A stretch of DNA of 5,903 nucleotides from Methylovulum sp. Its GTDB lineage: Bacteria; Pseudomonadota; Gammaproteobacteria; Methylococcales; Methylomonadaceae. Location of the stretch: NCBI GenBank assembly GCA_028713595.1, contig JAQTNZ010000181.1:1-5903 (forward strand), given 5' to 3'. The stretch's first letter is position 1. Each line of letters begins with the position of its first letter. The notes beneath the pieces are model-generated. The model worked only from the letters and a program-made list of their open reading frames with translations, was not told the DNA's origin and did no database searches. The position numbers and the translations under genes were made by a program. Shown piece by piece: positions 1-5,903 of the stretch.

Positions 1-540
1 GGCGATGATGTCCTGCTGGGCGGGTCAGGGTATGACATGCTCTTTGGTGGGTTGGGCGCTGAGAGGCTCGATGGCGGTGCGGATGATGACACCCTGTATG
101 GTGACGATGGCGATGATGTCCTGTTGGGTGGGTCAGGGTATGACACGCTCTTCGGTGGCTTGGGGGGCGACAAGCTGGATGGTGGCGAAGATTATGACAC
201 CCTGTATGGTGAAGACGGCGATGATGTCCTGCTGGGCGGATCAGGGTTTGATTTGCTTTTGGGTGGCGTTGGTGCTGACAAGCTCGATGGCGGTGCGGAT
301 GATGACACCCTGTATGGCGATGACGGCGATGATGTCCTGTTGGGCGGGTCAGGGTTTGATTCGCTGTTCGGCGGCTTGGGTAATGACAGGCTGGACGGTG
401 GTGCCGATGATGACTACTTGCAAGGCGAGGATGGCGATGATCTGTTGCTGGGAGGTGCTGGCAATGATGTGTTGTTTGGCGGGGCGGGCATCAATAGCCT
501 AACTGGCGGCGAGGGTGATGATTCGTTGGTTGGTGTCGGC
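1..540 (+). repeat. In-frame tandem array of 108-bp units inside the RTX gene
   Basis: Four clear units start at 1, 109, 217 and 325, each opening with ggcgatgatgtcctg. A fifth, much more diverged unit occupies 433-540. Each unit is exactly 108 bp and encodes 36 residues, or four RTX nonapeptides. By hand count units 1 and 2 differ at about 18 of 108 positions, so similarity is kept at DNA level and not only in the protein. The array probably continues upstream, because the window opens exactly at a unit boundary. Unequal recombination or replication slippage would change the length of the calcium-binding domain in steps of 36 residues. Confidence 0.93.
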
Positions 541-1767
541 ACCGAGGACACGCTGGTTGGCGGGGCAGGAAGCGACACTTATTATCTTGATGGCTATACG
601 CAAGCCGTTATCAATAATTACAGTTCCGATAATGGTTTTGACCAGATTGATTTGGGTATCGGCTTAAATGCTATTGCCACGATCAGCCGTGCTGGCACGG
701 ATTTGCTGATCGGTGATCTATTCGGTAGGCAACTGACCGTTGACAAATATTTTTTAGCGGCGGCCTATCAAATTGACCAAGTGGCATTTGCCGATGCGAA
801 TACGTTGGACAATTTTGTGGTTGGCACTAAAGCCGATGAGGTTTTGGTCGGGACTGCCGCCAATGATGCCCTAGTCGGGGGCGCGGGCGCCGATTCCCTA
901 AGCGGACAGGCGGGCGATGATTTGTATCTGGTCGATGATAGCAATGACGGGGTGTTTGAAAATGTGGATGCGGGTAGGGACACTGTCCTAAGTTCGGCCA
1001 ACTTCACTTTGTCGGCCAATGTGGAAAATTTGGTGCTGGAAGCCGGGGCGGCGGTGGCGGTCGGCAATAATCTGGACAATGTCATCACGGGCAATTACGC
1101 CGATAATACCCTGTCCGGGCGCGATGGCAATGACATGATAAATGGCGGCAACGGTGACGACAGCCTGTCCGGCGATAACGGCGATGATGTGCTGGATGGC
1201 GGTGATGGCAATGATACCGCACACTACGCCGGCGCTAGTGCGGGTGTGGTGGTGGATTTAAGTGCCCTGAGAGGCCAAGACACTCAAGGTGCTGGCGTTG
1301 ATACCTTAAAAAACATTGAAAACCTCAGTGGCAGCGGCTTTGGTGATGTGCTGGCGGGTAATGGCGGCGCTAACACCATCATCGGGGGTGACGGTAACGA
1401 CAGCATCAATGGGCGTTTGGGTAACGATACCTTAACGGGGGGGGTGGGCAAGGACAGTATTGTCTTTAACACCGCCTTAGGCAACGGCAATATAGACACC
1501 CTCACGGACTTTACGGTTGCCGATGACACCATCAAGCTGGAAAACGGCATTTTTACCGGATTGACATCAATAGGCGTGTTGGCCGCCAATGAATTTAAGG
1601 TGGTCGGTAACGGCAACCAGAAGGATAGCGATGACCATATCCTGTATAACACGGCTACGGGTACGGTGCTTTATGATGCCGATGGCAGCGGTGCGGCGGT
1701 GGCCCAAGTGTTTGCCATCATCGGCATAGGCGTGGCGCTCACACAGGCCGATTTTATCGTGGTTTGA
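1..1767 (+). CDS. RTX (haemolysin-type Ca2+-binding) exoprotein, C-terminal part; 5' end outside window
   Basis: The reading frame is open from base 1 to the TGA at 1765-1767, giving 588 visible residues; the N-terminus is missing. Residues 1-190 are RTX nonapeptides of the GGxGxDxLx type, arranged in 36-residue super-repeats (e.g. GDDVLLGGSGYD, LDGGADDDTLYG). Residues about 191-270 resemble the haemolysin-type calcium-binding related domain (GTDLLIGD, QLTVDKYF, YQIDQVAFAD). Further RTX blocks lie at about 275-310, 355-410 and 445-485, separated by a segment with DTVLSSANFTLSANVENLVL. The C-terminus (about 485-588) has DTLTDFTVADDTIKL, DHILYNTATGTVLYDADGSG and a final DFIVV. In this family that pattern marks an uncleaved type I secretion signal. 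Known for the family: the repeats fold into calcium-bound beta-rolls after export. Inferred: a secreted or surface protein, for example an adhesin or S-layer-like protein. No catalytic domain is visible, so toxin, protease or lipase activity cannot be judged. No ABC exporter or membrane-fusion gene is in the window. Confidence 0.93.
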   Translation, partial: GDDVLLGGSGYDMLFGGLGAERLDGGADDDTLYGDDGDDVLLGGSGYDTLFGGLGGDKLDGGEDYDTLYGEDGDDVLLGGSGFDLLLGGVGADKLDGGADDDTLYGDDGDDVLLGGSGFDSLFGGLGNDRLDGGADDDYLQGEDGDDLLLGGAGNDVLFGGAGINSLTGGEGDDSLVGVGTEDTLVGGAGSDTYYLDGYTQAVINNYSSDNGFDQIDLGIGLNAIATISRAGTDLLIGDLFGRQLTVDKYFLAAAYQIDQVAFADANTLDNFVVGTKADEVLVGTAANDALVGGAGADSLSGQAGDDLYLVDDSNDGVFENVDAGRDTVLSSANFTLSANVENLVLEAGAAVAVGNNLDNVITGNYADNTLSGRDGNDMINGGNGDDSLSGDNGDDVLDGGDGNDTAHYAGASAGVVVDLSALRGQDTQGAGVDTLKNIENLSGSGFGDVLAGNGGANTIIGGDGNDSINGRLGNDTLTGGVGKDSIVFNTALGNGNIDTLTDFTVADDTIKLENGIFTGLTSIGVLAANEFKVVGNGNQKDSDDHILYNTATGTVLYDADGSGAAVAQVFAIIGIGVALTQADFIVV

Positions 1768-1773
1768 CCCTAA

Positions 1774-1810
1774 CCGGCGGACACGGACGGGCGCCGCCCG
1801 TGTCCGCCGG
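1774..1810. terminator. GC-rich hairpin between convergent genes, possible bidirectional terminator
   Basis: A perfect 13-bp inverted repeat (ccggcggacacgg at 1774-1786 and ccgtgtccgccgg at 1798-1810) encloses an 11-base loop. It lies 6 bases after the RTX stop and 19 bases before the last codon of the opposing membrane-protein gene. An alternative fold pairs acgggc (1787-1792) with gcccgt (1796-1801) inside a 9-bp outer stem. Neither side has a real T-run: the + strand continues with ctcttatgg and the minus strand with ttagggtc. It is therefore not a textbook intrinsic terminator, but its place between two converging genes makes a role in 3'-end formation or mRNA stability likely. Confidence 0.6.
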
Positions 1811-1829
1811 CTCTTATGGCAAGCGTGGG

Positions 1830-2570
1830 TTATGGTTCTTGGAGGTCTTCGGGCGCTTCAAAAAGCTGCCGGTAAGACACATACATCAGGGTGGACACCA
1901 GCATGAACAAAACAGGGGTCAGTAGCGGCGTGACGGTGGCGCATAACACCGCTTCAGCAAACACAAACCCCAGTATTTTATAAAGGGCGGCTTGGTTTTT
2001 CGCCACCGCTTGGTCGCTTTGTGCTTTGGCGACGCTCCAACGGCTGTTTTTAAACAACATCAACGGATGGCTGAACCAACCGACAAAGCTGGTCAGCATT
2101 AAGAGCGTAAAAATCAGCGTGACATTGGCATAAGCATACAGCCAACTCGCCAACTCGCGGGCGGTTTCCCGATGCAAGTTGGCCGCTGTCAGCTCCCAAT
2201 GGAAGAAAAATTGCGGGATTTTGTAATACTCCCCCGACAACAGGCTGGCGATCAGCATAAACACAAACCAGCAGATGACAATGGCCCCCGCCGCCAGCAC
2301 CGCCAGCGGCAGGCTTTTGTTGATGGCCCAGCGCAAACCCACCGGCTGTGGGGAGGTGGCTTGCATGTCAATGTATTTGGCCAGCCCGACCCCTACGAAC
2401 AGGCCGGTCACGGCGACAAAAATCCCTAGGCCTAAGGAAATTTTGCCGACTATCAGTGCTATCCCCATCACCGCGCAATAACCAAACCATACCCACGGAC
2501 GCAGCCTGACAAAGTTCAGCGTTTGTTGCAGGCAATCGGTAAAGTTAAGTTTTTGCGGGCGGTTTTTCAC
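1830..2570 (-). CDS. Multi-spanning inner-membrane protein of unknown function, possibly BPSS1780-like
   Basis: A 246-residue hydrophobic protein with about five or six membrane segments by eye: roughly residues 26-42, 46-64, 88-111, 142-164, and one long or two short segments in 196-231. A hydrophilic, aromatic-rich loop lies at about 112-141 and a conserved-looking stretch with SDQAVAKN at 185-192. The protein ends in [17 protein letters not shown]. The N-terminus is basic with no cleavable signal peptide. The layout and the closing YxSYRxLF motif recall the BPSS1780 family of proteobacterial membrane proteins, but this is a weak comparison from memory. No catalytic or transport motif is visible. 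The start is GTG at 2570, because the next Met is residue 35, inside a membrane segment, and AGGA sits 7 bases upstream. The start overlaps the trpS stop by 4 bases (GTGA), so co-transcription and translational coupling are likely. Confidence 0.85.
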   Translation of the reverse strand: MKNRPQKLNFTDCLQQTLNFVRLRPWVWFGYCAVMGIALIVGKISLGLGIFVAVTGLFVGVGLAKYIDMQATSPQPVGLRWAINKSLPLAVLAAGAIVICWFVFMLIASLLSGEYYKIPQFFFHWELTAANLHRETARELASWLYAYANVTLIFTLLMLTSFVGWFSHPLMLFKNSRWSVAKAQSDQAVAKNQAALYKILGFVFAEAVLCATVTPLLTPVLFMLVSTLMYVSYRQLFEAPEDLQEP

Positions 2571-3580
2571 GCTGAAATCCTGGCTATCCCCACGGCTTTG
2601 CGCAGTGTTTGCATAAACGGCACGCTGATGTCGCGGGCTTTTTGCGCCCCTTCCTGCAACTGTTCCTCGATATGTTCGGGGGCTTGCAGCAAGGCTTCGT
2701 AACGCTCACGGGCGGGGGTGACATGGTCGTTGATATGTTCAAACAACACTTGCTTCATCTCGCCCCAGCCGATGCCTTCGGCATAACGCTGGCGGATATG
2801 AGCGACTTCATGCGGGGTGGCGAAGGCTTGGTAAATGCTAAACAGGGTGCAGGTGTCGGGGTCTTTAGGCTCGCCCGGTTCCAGCGAATTGGTTTTGATT
2901 TTGTTGATGAGTTTTCTGAGCTTTTTCTCTGGCTCGAACAACGGGATGGTGTTGTTGTAACTTTTGCTCATTTTTCGTCCGTCCAAACCGGACAAGGTTG
3001 CCCCGTGTTCTTCCAGCAAGGCTTCCGGGAGGACAAAATGCTCGCCATAAATGTGGTTAAACCGCGCCGCTAGGTCACGCGCCATTTCAATGTGTTGGAT
3101 TTGGTCTTTGCCCACCGGCACTTTGTTGGCGTTGAACAATAAGATGTCGGCGGCCATGAGGATAGGGTAGCTGAACAGGCCCATGGTGATGCCTTTGTCG
3201 GGGTCGTTTTCGCCGCTTTGTTCATTGTCGGCCACCGCCGCCTTGTAGGCATGGGCGCGGTTCATCAGGCCCTTGGCCGCGACACAGGTCAGCATCCAGG
3301 ACAGCTCCAGCGTTTCCGGCACGTCCGACTGGCGGTAAAATACCGCATTGGCGGTATCTAAGCCTAAGGCCAGCCAGGTGGCGGCAATTTCCAAACTGGA
3401 TTGCCTGACCCGCTCCGGCTCTTGGCATTTGATTAGCGCGTGGTAATCGGCCAAAAAGTAAAATGGCTGGACATCGGCGTTTTTACTGGCGGCGATGGCG
3501 GGGCGTATCGCGCCGACATAATTGCCTAGGTGCGGGGTTCCGGTGGTGGTGATACCTGTTAAAACAATGGCTTTCTTCAT
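2567..3580 (-). CDS. trpS: Tryptophanyl-tRNA synthetase (TrpRS)
   Basis: Cytoplasmic class Ic aminoacyl-tRNA synthetase that charges tRNA-Trp with tryptophan using ATP. From the ATG at 3580 it is 337 residues, the usual length for bacterial TrpRS. It starts [20 protein letters not shown], which holds the HIGH-type ATP-binding signature TGTPHLGN (residues 13-20). GKDQIQHIE, part of the substrate-binding region, is at 157-165, and [10 protein letters not shown], with the KMSKS loop at 203-207, is complete. All key motifs are intact. Two in-frame upstream starts exist: ATG at 3598 and TTG at 3622. The TTG has AGGT 4 bases upstream, whereas the ATG at 3580 has only a weak ribosome binding site. 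I prefer 3580 because homologues begin about seven residues before the LTGITTTG segment. The stop overlaps the GTG start of the membrane-protein gene by 4 bases. Confidence 0.97.
   Translation of the reverse strand: MKKAIVLTGITTTGTPHLGNYVGAIRPAIAASKNADVQPFYFLADYHALIKCQEPERVRQSSLEIAATWLALGLDTANAVFYRQSDVPETLELSWMLTCVAAKGLMNRAHAYKAAVADNEQSGENDPDKGITMGLFSYPILMAADILLFNANKVPVGKDQIQHIEMARDLAARFNHIYGEHFVLPEALLEEHGATLSGLDGRKMSKSYNNTIPLFEPEKKLRKLINKIKTNSLEPGEPKDPDTCTLFSIYQAFATPHEVAHIRQRYAEGIGWGEMKQVLFEHINDHVTPARERYEALLQAPEHIEEQLQEGAQKARDISVPFMQTLRKAVGIARISA
2578..2581 (-). promoter_or_regulatory. Ribosome binding site for the membrane-protein GTG start
   Basis: AGGA on the minus strand, 7 bases before the GTG at 2570 and lying inside the last codons of trpS. 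It decides the non-ATG start of the membrane gene. Confidence 0.6.
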
Positions 3581-3656
3581 TAGCAGTGGCTCGGTCATTC
3601 GATGGGTTAATGTGGGCGACAATCTTACCTAAATTTTGTCCAAGTTACAGTAATTG

Positions 3657-3685
3657 ATGTTATGCAGCAATATCTGTTGCGGCAA
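3657..3685 (-). promoter_or_regulatory. Weak candidate sigma70 promoter for trpS
   Basis: On the minus strand a -35-like TTGCCG (3680-3685) is followed, after 17 bases, by a -10-like TAACAT (3657-3662). Each matches consensus at 4 of 6 positions. Transcription would start near 3650, about 70 bases before the trpS ATG and also before the alternative TTG start. The match is modest and could be chance. Confidence 0.25.
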
Positions 3686-3708
3686 TTGAAGGCCAGCCCT
3701 GCACAAAA

Positions 3709-3777
3709 CCTTTGCGCCAAAGAATGCGGCTAAAAACGGTATACTACGGATTGCCAAGAAAGCAATAGGCACAAAGG
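3709..3777 (-). terminator. Ten-base inverted repeat in the gap before trpS, possible terminator or structured leader
   Basis: Read on the minus strand, CCTTTGTGCC (3777-3768) pairs fully with GGCGCAAAGG (3718-3709) if one G-U pair is allowed, and the second arm runs directly into TTTTGTG. The 49-base loop contains a small hairpin, ATTGC/GCAAT (3766-3762 and 3754-3750). The position, about 36-105 bases after the stop of the 264-residue protein gene and upstream of trpS, suits a terminator for that gene or a structured part of a trpS leader. The large loop and short T-run make it a weak terminator. The rest of the 3581-3812 gap shows no gene. Confidence 0.3.
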
Positions 3778-3812
3778 CGCAGGCAGCGTCAGGTGCGGCA
3801 AGCGTCCTTGGC

Positions 3813-4607
3813 CTAGCGCTGGAATCTGGAGAACAGGCTTTTGATGGGGTCGGCGATAAGGTAGCGATGTTTGGCGGCAGGGCCCTGGGGCGTGCCGTTG
3901 CCCTCCCCAGCCGCGTGGTAAGGGGCGATATAGTCAAGGATGGCGGCCCGATCCTCCTCGGAAATGTCGGCACGGATAAAGCGGTTGTCACGGCGCATGA
4001 AATAGCTTAACAAGGCATCCAAAAATTCATCGTCCAATTGTTCGGGGGCAAAGTATTTTTGGGACACTTGGAAATTGTCATGGTTGAAAATAGCCACCTT
4101 TAACCGTGAGTTTTTATAATCGACCATAACACGAAAATGCACCGGGATTCTGCGCTCGACAATAAACATAGCGGCATCCATGCCATAATTTTTTTGCTGG
4201 AAGCGCAGGCCCCGCTCAAACAAAAACGCGTATTCCCGGTCAACTGCGTTTTTGGGCGACATCGAATAGCTAAAGTTGCCTTCCGCTTCGCACAGAAAGC
4301 TGACATTGATCTGCATGAGCCGATGATAGTCGGCCATGCCCATACGCCCGTCGGTGTTGATTTTGTAGTTTTTCTGAACCAGGGTGCCAAAGTGCGGGTA
4401 ACGGCGGGCGTAATTGCGCACCACCACCGGCTCATCCAGAAAATTGAGGTACTCGATCAGTTCCCGGAAGCTATCATACAAAAATTGCATTTTAGGCAGC
4501 AACACTTGTTGGTAAACCTGTTCCAAGTGGCTTTCATACGCGTTATGCTCATGCAGGGCGCGCTTTTTGTCTTCGGCTTTTTGTCTTAATTCGTCAAGTA
4601 TGTTCAT
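3813..4607 (-). CDS. Uncharacterised soluble protein, 264 residues
   Basis: I do not recognise this family. The ATG at 4607 gives 264 residues and has GGGA 7 bases upstream. A TTG at 4643 would add 12 residues, but it has no better ribosome binding site. There is no signal peptide and no membrane segment, so it is probably cytoplasmic. Residues 1-57 are charged and helix-rich (DELRQKAEDKKRALHEH, then a leucine- and tyrosine-rich stretch) and could form a coiled coil. Residues about 60-180 look alpha/beta with alternating hydrophobic strands (RRIPVHFRVMVDY, RLKVAIFNHDNF). A helical acidic segment follows (EQLDDEFLDALLSYFMRRDN, 189-208), then a flexible Gly/Pro-rich linker (232-244) and a basic tail ending FSRFQR. 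No catalytic motif stands out. Its codon use and composition look like those of its neighbours, and the frame is undisrupted. It lies 75 bases behind the phosphomannomutase gene on the same strand, so it may share that transcript in part. Confidence 0.85.
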   Translation of the reverse strand: MNILDELRQKAEDKKRALHEHNAYESHLEQVYQQVLLPKMQFLYDSFRELIEYLNFLDEPVVVRNYARRYPHFGTLVQKNYKINTDGRMGMADYHRLMQINVSFLCEAEGNFSYSMSPKNAVDREYAFLFERGLRFQQKNYGMDAAMFIVERRIPVHFRVMVDYKNSRLKVAIFNHDNFQVSQKYFAPEQLDDEFLDALLSYFMRRDNRFIRADISEEDRAAILDYIAPYHAAGEGNGTPQGPAAKHRYLIADPIKSLFSRFQR

Positions 4608-4648
4608 ACGGTTATCCCGCCAATAGTTTAACTCAATGGTCAAAACGC

Positions 4649-4654
4649 ACTATA
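4649..4654 (-). promoter_or_regulatory. Possible -10 element for the 264-residue protein gene
   Basis: TATAGT on the minus strand (5 of 6 matches to TATAAT) sits in an AT-rich patch 41 bases before the ATG at 4607. No convincing -35 element is found 16-18 bases upstream, and there is no extended -10 TG, so this rests on the -10 alone. Confidence 0.25.
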
Positions 4655-4660
4655 ATAACC

Positions 4661-4679
4661 AAAAAATAGCCGGTAGGCT
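4661..4679 (-). terminator. Short terminator-like hairpin after the phosphomannomutase gene
   Basis: On the minus strand, three bases after the TAA stop, AGCC (4679-4676), a TACC loop and GGCT (4671-4668) are followed by A and six T residues (4666-4661). The placement and T-run are right for intrinsic termination, but a 4-bp stem is too short to be efficient. At most it is a leaky terminator that lets some transcription continue into the next gene. Confidence 0.3.
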
Positions 4680-4682
4680 GGA

Positions 4683-5903
4683 TTAATCCGTCAGTAATGC
4701 CAACAGTTGCGCTGTCTTTGCCTGCATCAGGCCAGTGTCGCCCCGCGCTTCGACATTTAGCCTGACCAAAGGTTCCGTGTTTGAACAACGTAAGTTAAAC
4801 CGCCACTGGGCAAATTCCATACTTAAGCCATCGGTAAAATCCACGGCCACCGCCTCGGCTTGGTAATGGTGTTGCACTTTAGCCAACACGGCGGCAGGGT
4901 CGGCGATAGTGCGGTTGATTTCGCCACTGGCGGGAAACAGCCCCATCCTTTCATCGACCAGTTGCGATAAGGTTTTGCCGCTGCTGCTGATTAAGGCGAC
5001 CACCAACAGCCACGGGATCATGCCGCTGTCACAGTAGGCGAAATCGCGGAAATAATGGTGGGCGCTCATTTCGCCGCCATACACGGCATCTTCGCTACGC
5101 ATCCGTTCCTTAATAAAAGCGTGGCCGGTTTTGCTTTGGATGGCGATTCCGCCCAAGCTACTGACGATGTCCACGGTGTTCCAGGTCAGGCGCGGGTCAT
5201 GGACGATTTTGGCGCCGGGGTTGAGCGTTAAGAAGGCGGCGGCGAGCAGGCCAACGATATAATAGCCTTCGATAAAGCGCCCGGTTTCGTCAAACAAAAA
5301 GCAACGGTCAAAATCACCGTCCCAAGCAATGCCCAAATCCGCGTGGTGTTCGGTAATCGCGGCAAGGGTGCTGGCGCGGTTTTCGGGTAGCAACGGGTTG
5401 GGGATACCATTAGGGAAATGCCCGTCCGGTTCGTGGTGGATTTTAATCAGCTCCAGCGGGGCCAAAGCGGCTTCCAAGTTGTCCAGCACATGCCCCGCCG
5501 CCCCGTTACCGGCATTGACGACCACCTTTAAGGGCTTGAGCGGCTGGCCGCCCAAATAACCTAACAGATGTTGGGTATAGGCGGTGCTGATGTCGATGTG
5601 CGTCACCGTGCCCCGTTGCGCGGTGGGGGCGGAGAATTGGTTGCGCTCGGCCAAGGCCTTAATGTCATTGAGGCCGGTGTCGCCGCTGATGGGGTTGCTG
5701 TGTTCGCGCACCAGCTTCATGCCGTTATAATCTGTGGGGTTATGGCTGGCGGTGACCATAATGCCGCCGTCCATCGTCACGCCCTTATCCTGATAGGCGA
5801 AAGTGGCAAAATACACCTCTTCCGTACCGCATAAACCAATATCATAGACATTAACCCCGGCATCCAACAGACCTTCGGTGAGCGCCGCCGCCATCTCGTC
5901 ACT
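4683..5903 (-). CDS. manB: Phosphomannomutase (CpsG/ManB type), N-terminus outside window
   Basis: Interconverts mannose-6-phosphate and mannose-1-phosphate, the precursor of GDP-mannose for lipopolysaccharide, exopolysaccharide or other glycans; it acts in the cytoplasm. 406 residues are visible, and the frame is open to the right edge. By comparison with the 456-residue E. coli CpsG about 50 N-terminal residues are missing. Numbering from the first visible codon, the family signatures are all intact. The phosphoserine loop TASHNP is at 51-56 (catalytic Ser53) and the Mg-binding loop DGDFDR at 195-200. The sugar-specificity loop GGEMSAHHY is at 276-284 and the phosphate-binding loop [10 protein letters not shown] at 374-383. 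CpsG-like stretches such as [19 protein letters not shown] and [16 protein letters not shown] support the ManB/CpsG subgroup over phosphoglucosamine mutase. Some family members (AlgC type) also act on glucose phosphates, so dual activity cannot be excluded. The TAA stop is followed by a weak terminator-like hairpin. Confidence 0.95.
   Translation of the reverse strand, partial: SDEMAAALTEGLLDAGVNVYDIGLCGTEEVYFATFAYQDKGVTMDGGIMVTASHNPTDYNGMKLVREHSNPISGDTGLNDIKALAERNQFSAPTAQRGTVTHIDISTAYTQHLLGYLGGQPLKPLKVVVNAGNGAAGHVLDNLEAALAPLELIKIHHEPDGHFPNGIPNPLLPENRASTLAAITEHHADLGIAWDGDFDRCFLFDETGRFIEGYYIVGLLAAAFLTLNPGAKIVHDPRLTWNTVDIVSSLGGIAIQSKTGHAFIKERMRSEDAVYGGEMSAHHYFRDFAYCDSGMIPWLLVVALISSSGKTLSQLVDERMGLFPASGEINRTIADPAAVLAKVQHHYQAEAVAVDFTDGLSMEFAQWRFNLRCSNTEPLVRLNVEARGDTGLMQAKTAQLLALLTD

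Noticed and set aside
5..502. Long + strand open frame of 165 codons in a second frame across the repeat array, itself repetitive (MMSCWAGQG-like units)
   Set aside because: It exists only because the 108-bp repeat, a multiple of three, carries no stop in this frame. The real RTX frame explains the sequence, and the protein is rich in Met, Trp and Cys with no plausible fold.
1..540. Possible CRISPR-like or satellite array
   Set aside because: The units are contiguous with no spacers, have a period that is a multiple of three, and encode canonical RTX nonapeptides.
768..1652. Three minus-strand open frames opposite the RTX gene
   Set aside because: They are shadows of the RTX reading frame, with low-complexity composition and no ribosome binding or family signal.
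2172..3073. Plus-strand open frames opposite the membrane-protein and trpS genes
   Set aside because: They lie wholly inside confident minus-strand genes and encode no recognisable motif.
3663..3680. Imperfect inverted repeat (GCAACA/TGCTGC on the minus strand)
   Set aside because: Six pairs with one mismatch around a 5-base centre is within chance expectation, and no regulator is known for this spot.
3629..3991. Minus-strand open frame spanning the gap between the 264-residue gene and trpS
   Set aside because: It overlaps the 264-residue gene in another frame, has biased Pro/Ala/Ser composition typical of an out-of-frame read, and no clear start signal.
4137..5834. Plus-strand open frames opposite the 264-residue gene and phosphomannomutase
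   Set aside because: These are antisense shadows of conserved genes.

Overview
This window looks like ordinary chromosomal DNA from a gammaproteobacterium. The protein sequences point that way. The tryptophanyl-tRNA synthetase reads like the Pseudomonas-type enzyme, and the phosphomannomutase like enterobacterial CpsG/ManB; both comparisons are from memory, since no search was possible. A methanotroph-like lineage (Methylococcales) would fit the moderate GC content and the RTX-protein style, but that is a guess.

Layout. Bases 1-1767 (+ strand) are the 3' end of a large RTX (repeats-in-toxin) exoprotein gene whose start lies outside the window. It opens with a tandem array of 108-bp units. 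Each unit encodes 36 residues, or four calcium-binding nonapeptides. The array is followed by a haemolysin-type calcium-binding related domain, more degenerate RTX blocks, and a C-terminus typical of type I secreted proteins. A 13-bp GC-rich hairpin at 1774-1810 separates it from a convergent block.

The rest is on the minus strand, read from right to left. It holds a phosphomannomutase (N-terminus cut off by the window edge), a 264-residue soluble protein of unknown function, trpS, and a multi-spanning membrane protein whose GTG start overlaps the trpS stop by 4 bases. trpS and the membrane protein are very probably co-transcribed and translationally coupled. The 264-residue protein lies 75 bases behind the phosphomannomutase and is separated from trpS by 232 bases that contain an inverted repeat and a weak candidate promoter.

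How the genes relate. The two recognisable enzymes are housekeeping: mannose-1-phosphate supply for GDP-mannose and surface glycans, and tRNA-Trp charging. The RTX protein is a calcium-dependent surface or secreted protein, transcribed independently. I see no mobile element, CRISPR array, tRNA, rRNA or defence system, and no convincing new multi-gene system. The points most worth a second look are the mosaic 108-bp array in the RTX gene, the uncharacterised 264-residue protein, and the coupled membrane gene behind trpS.
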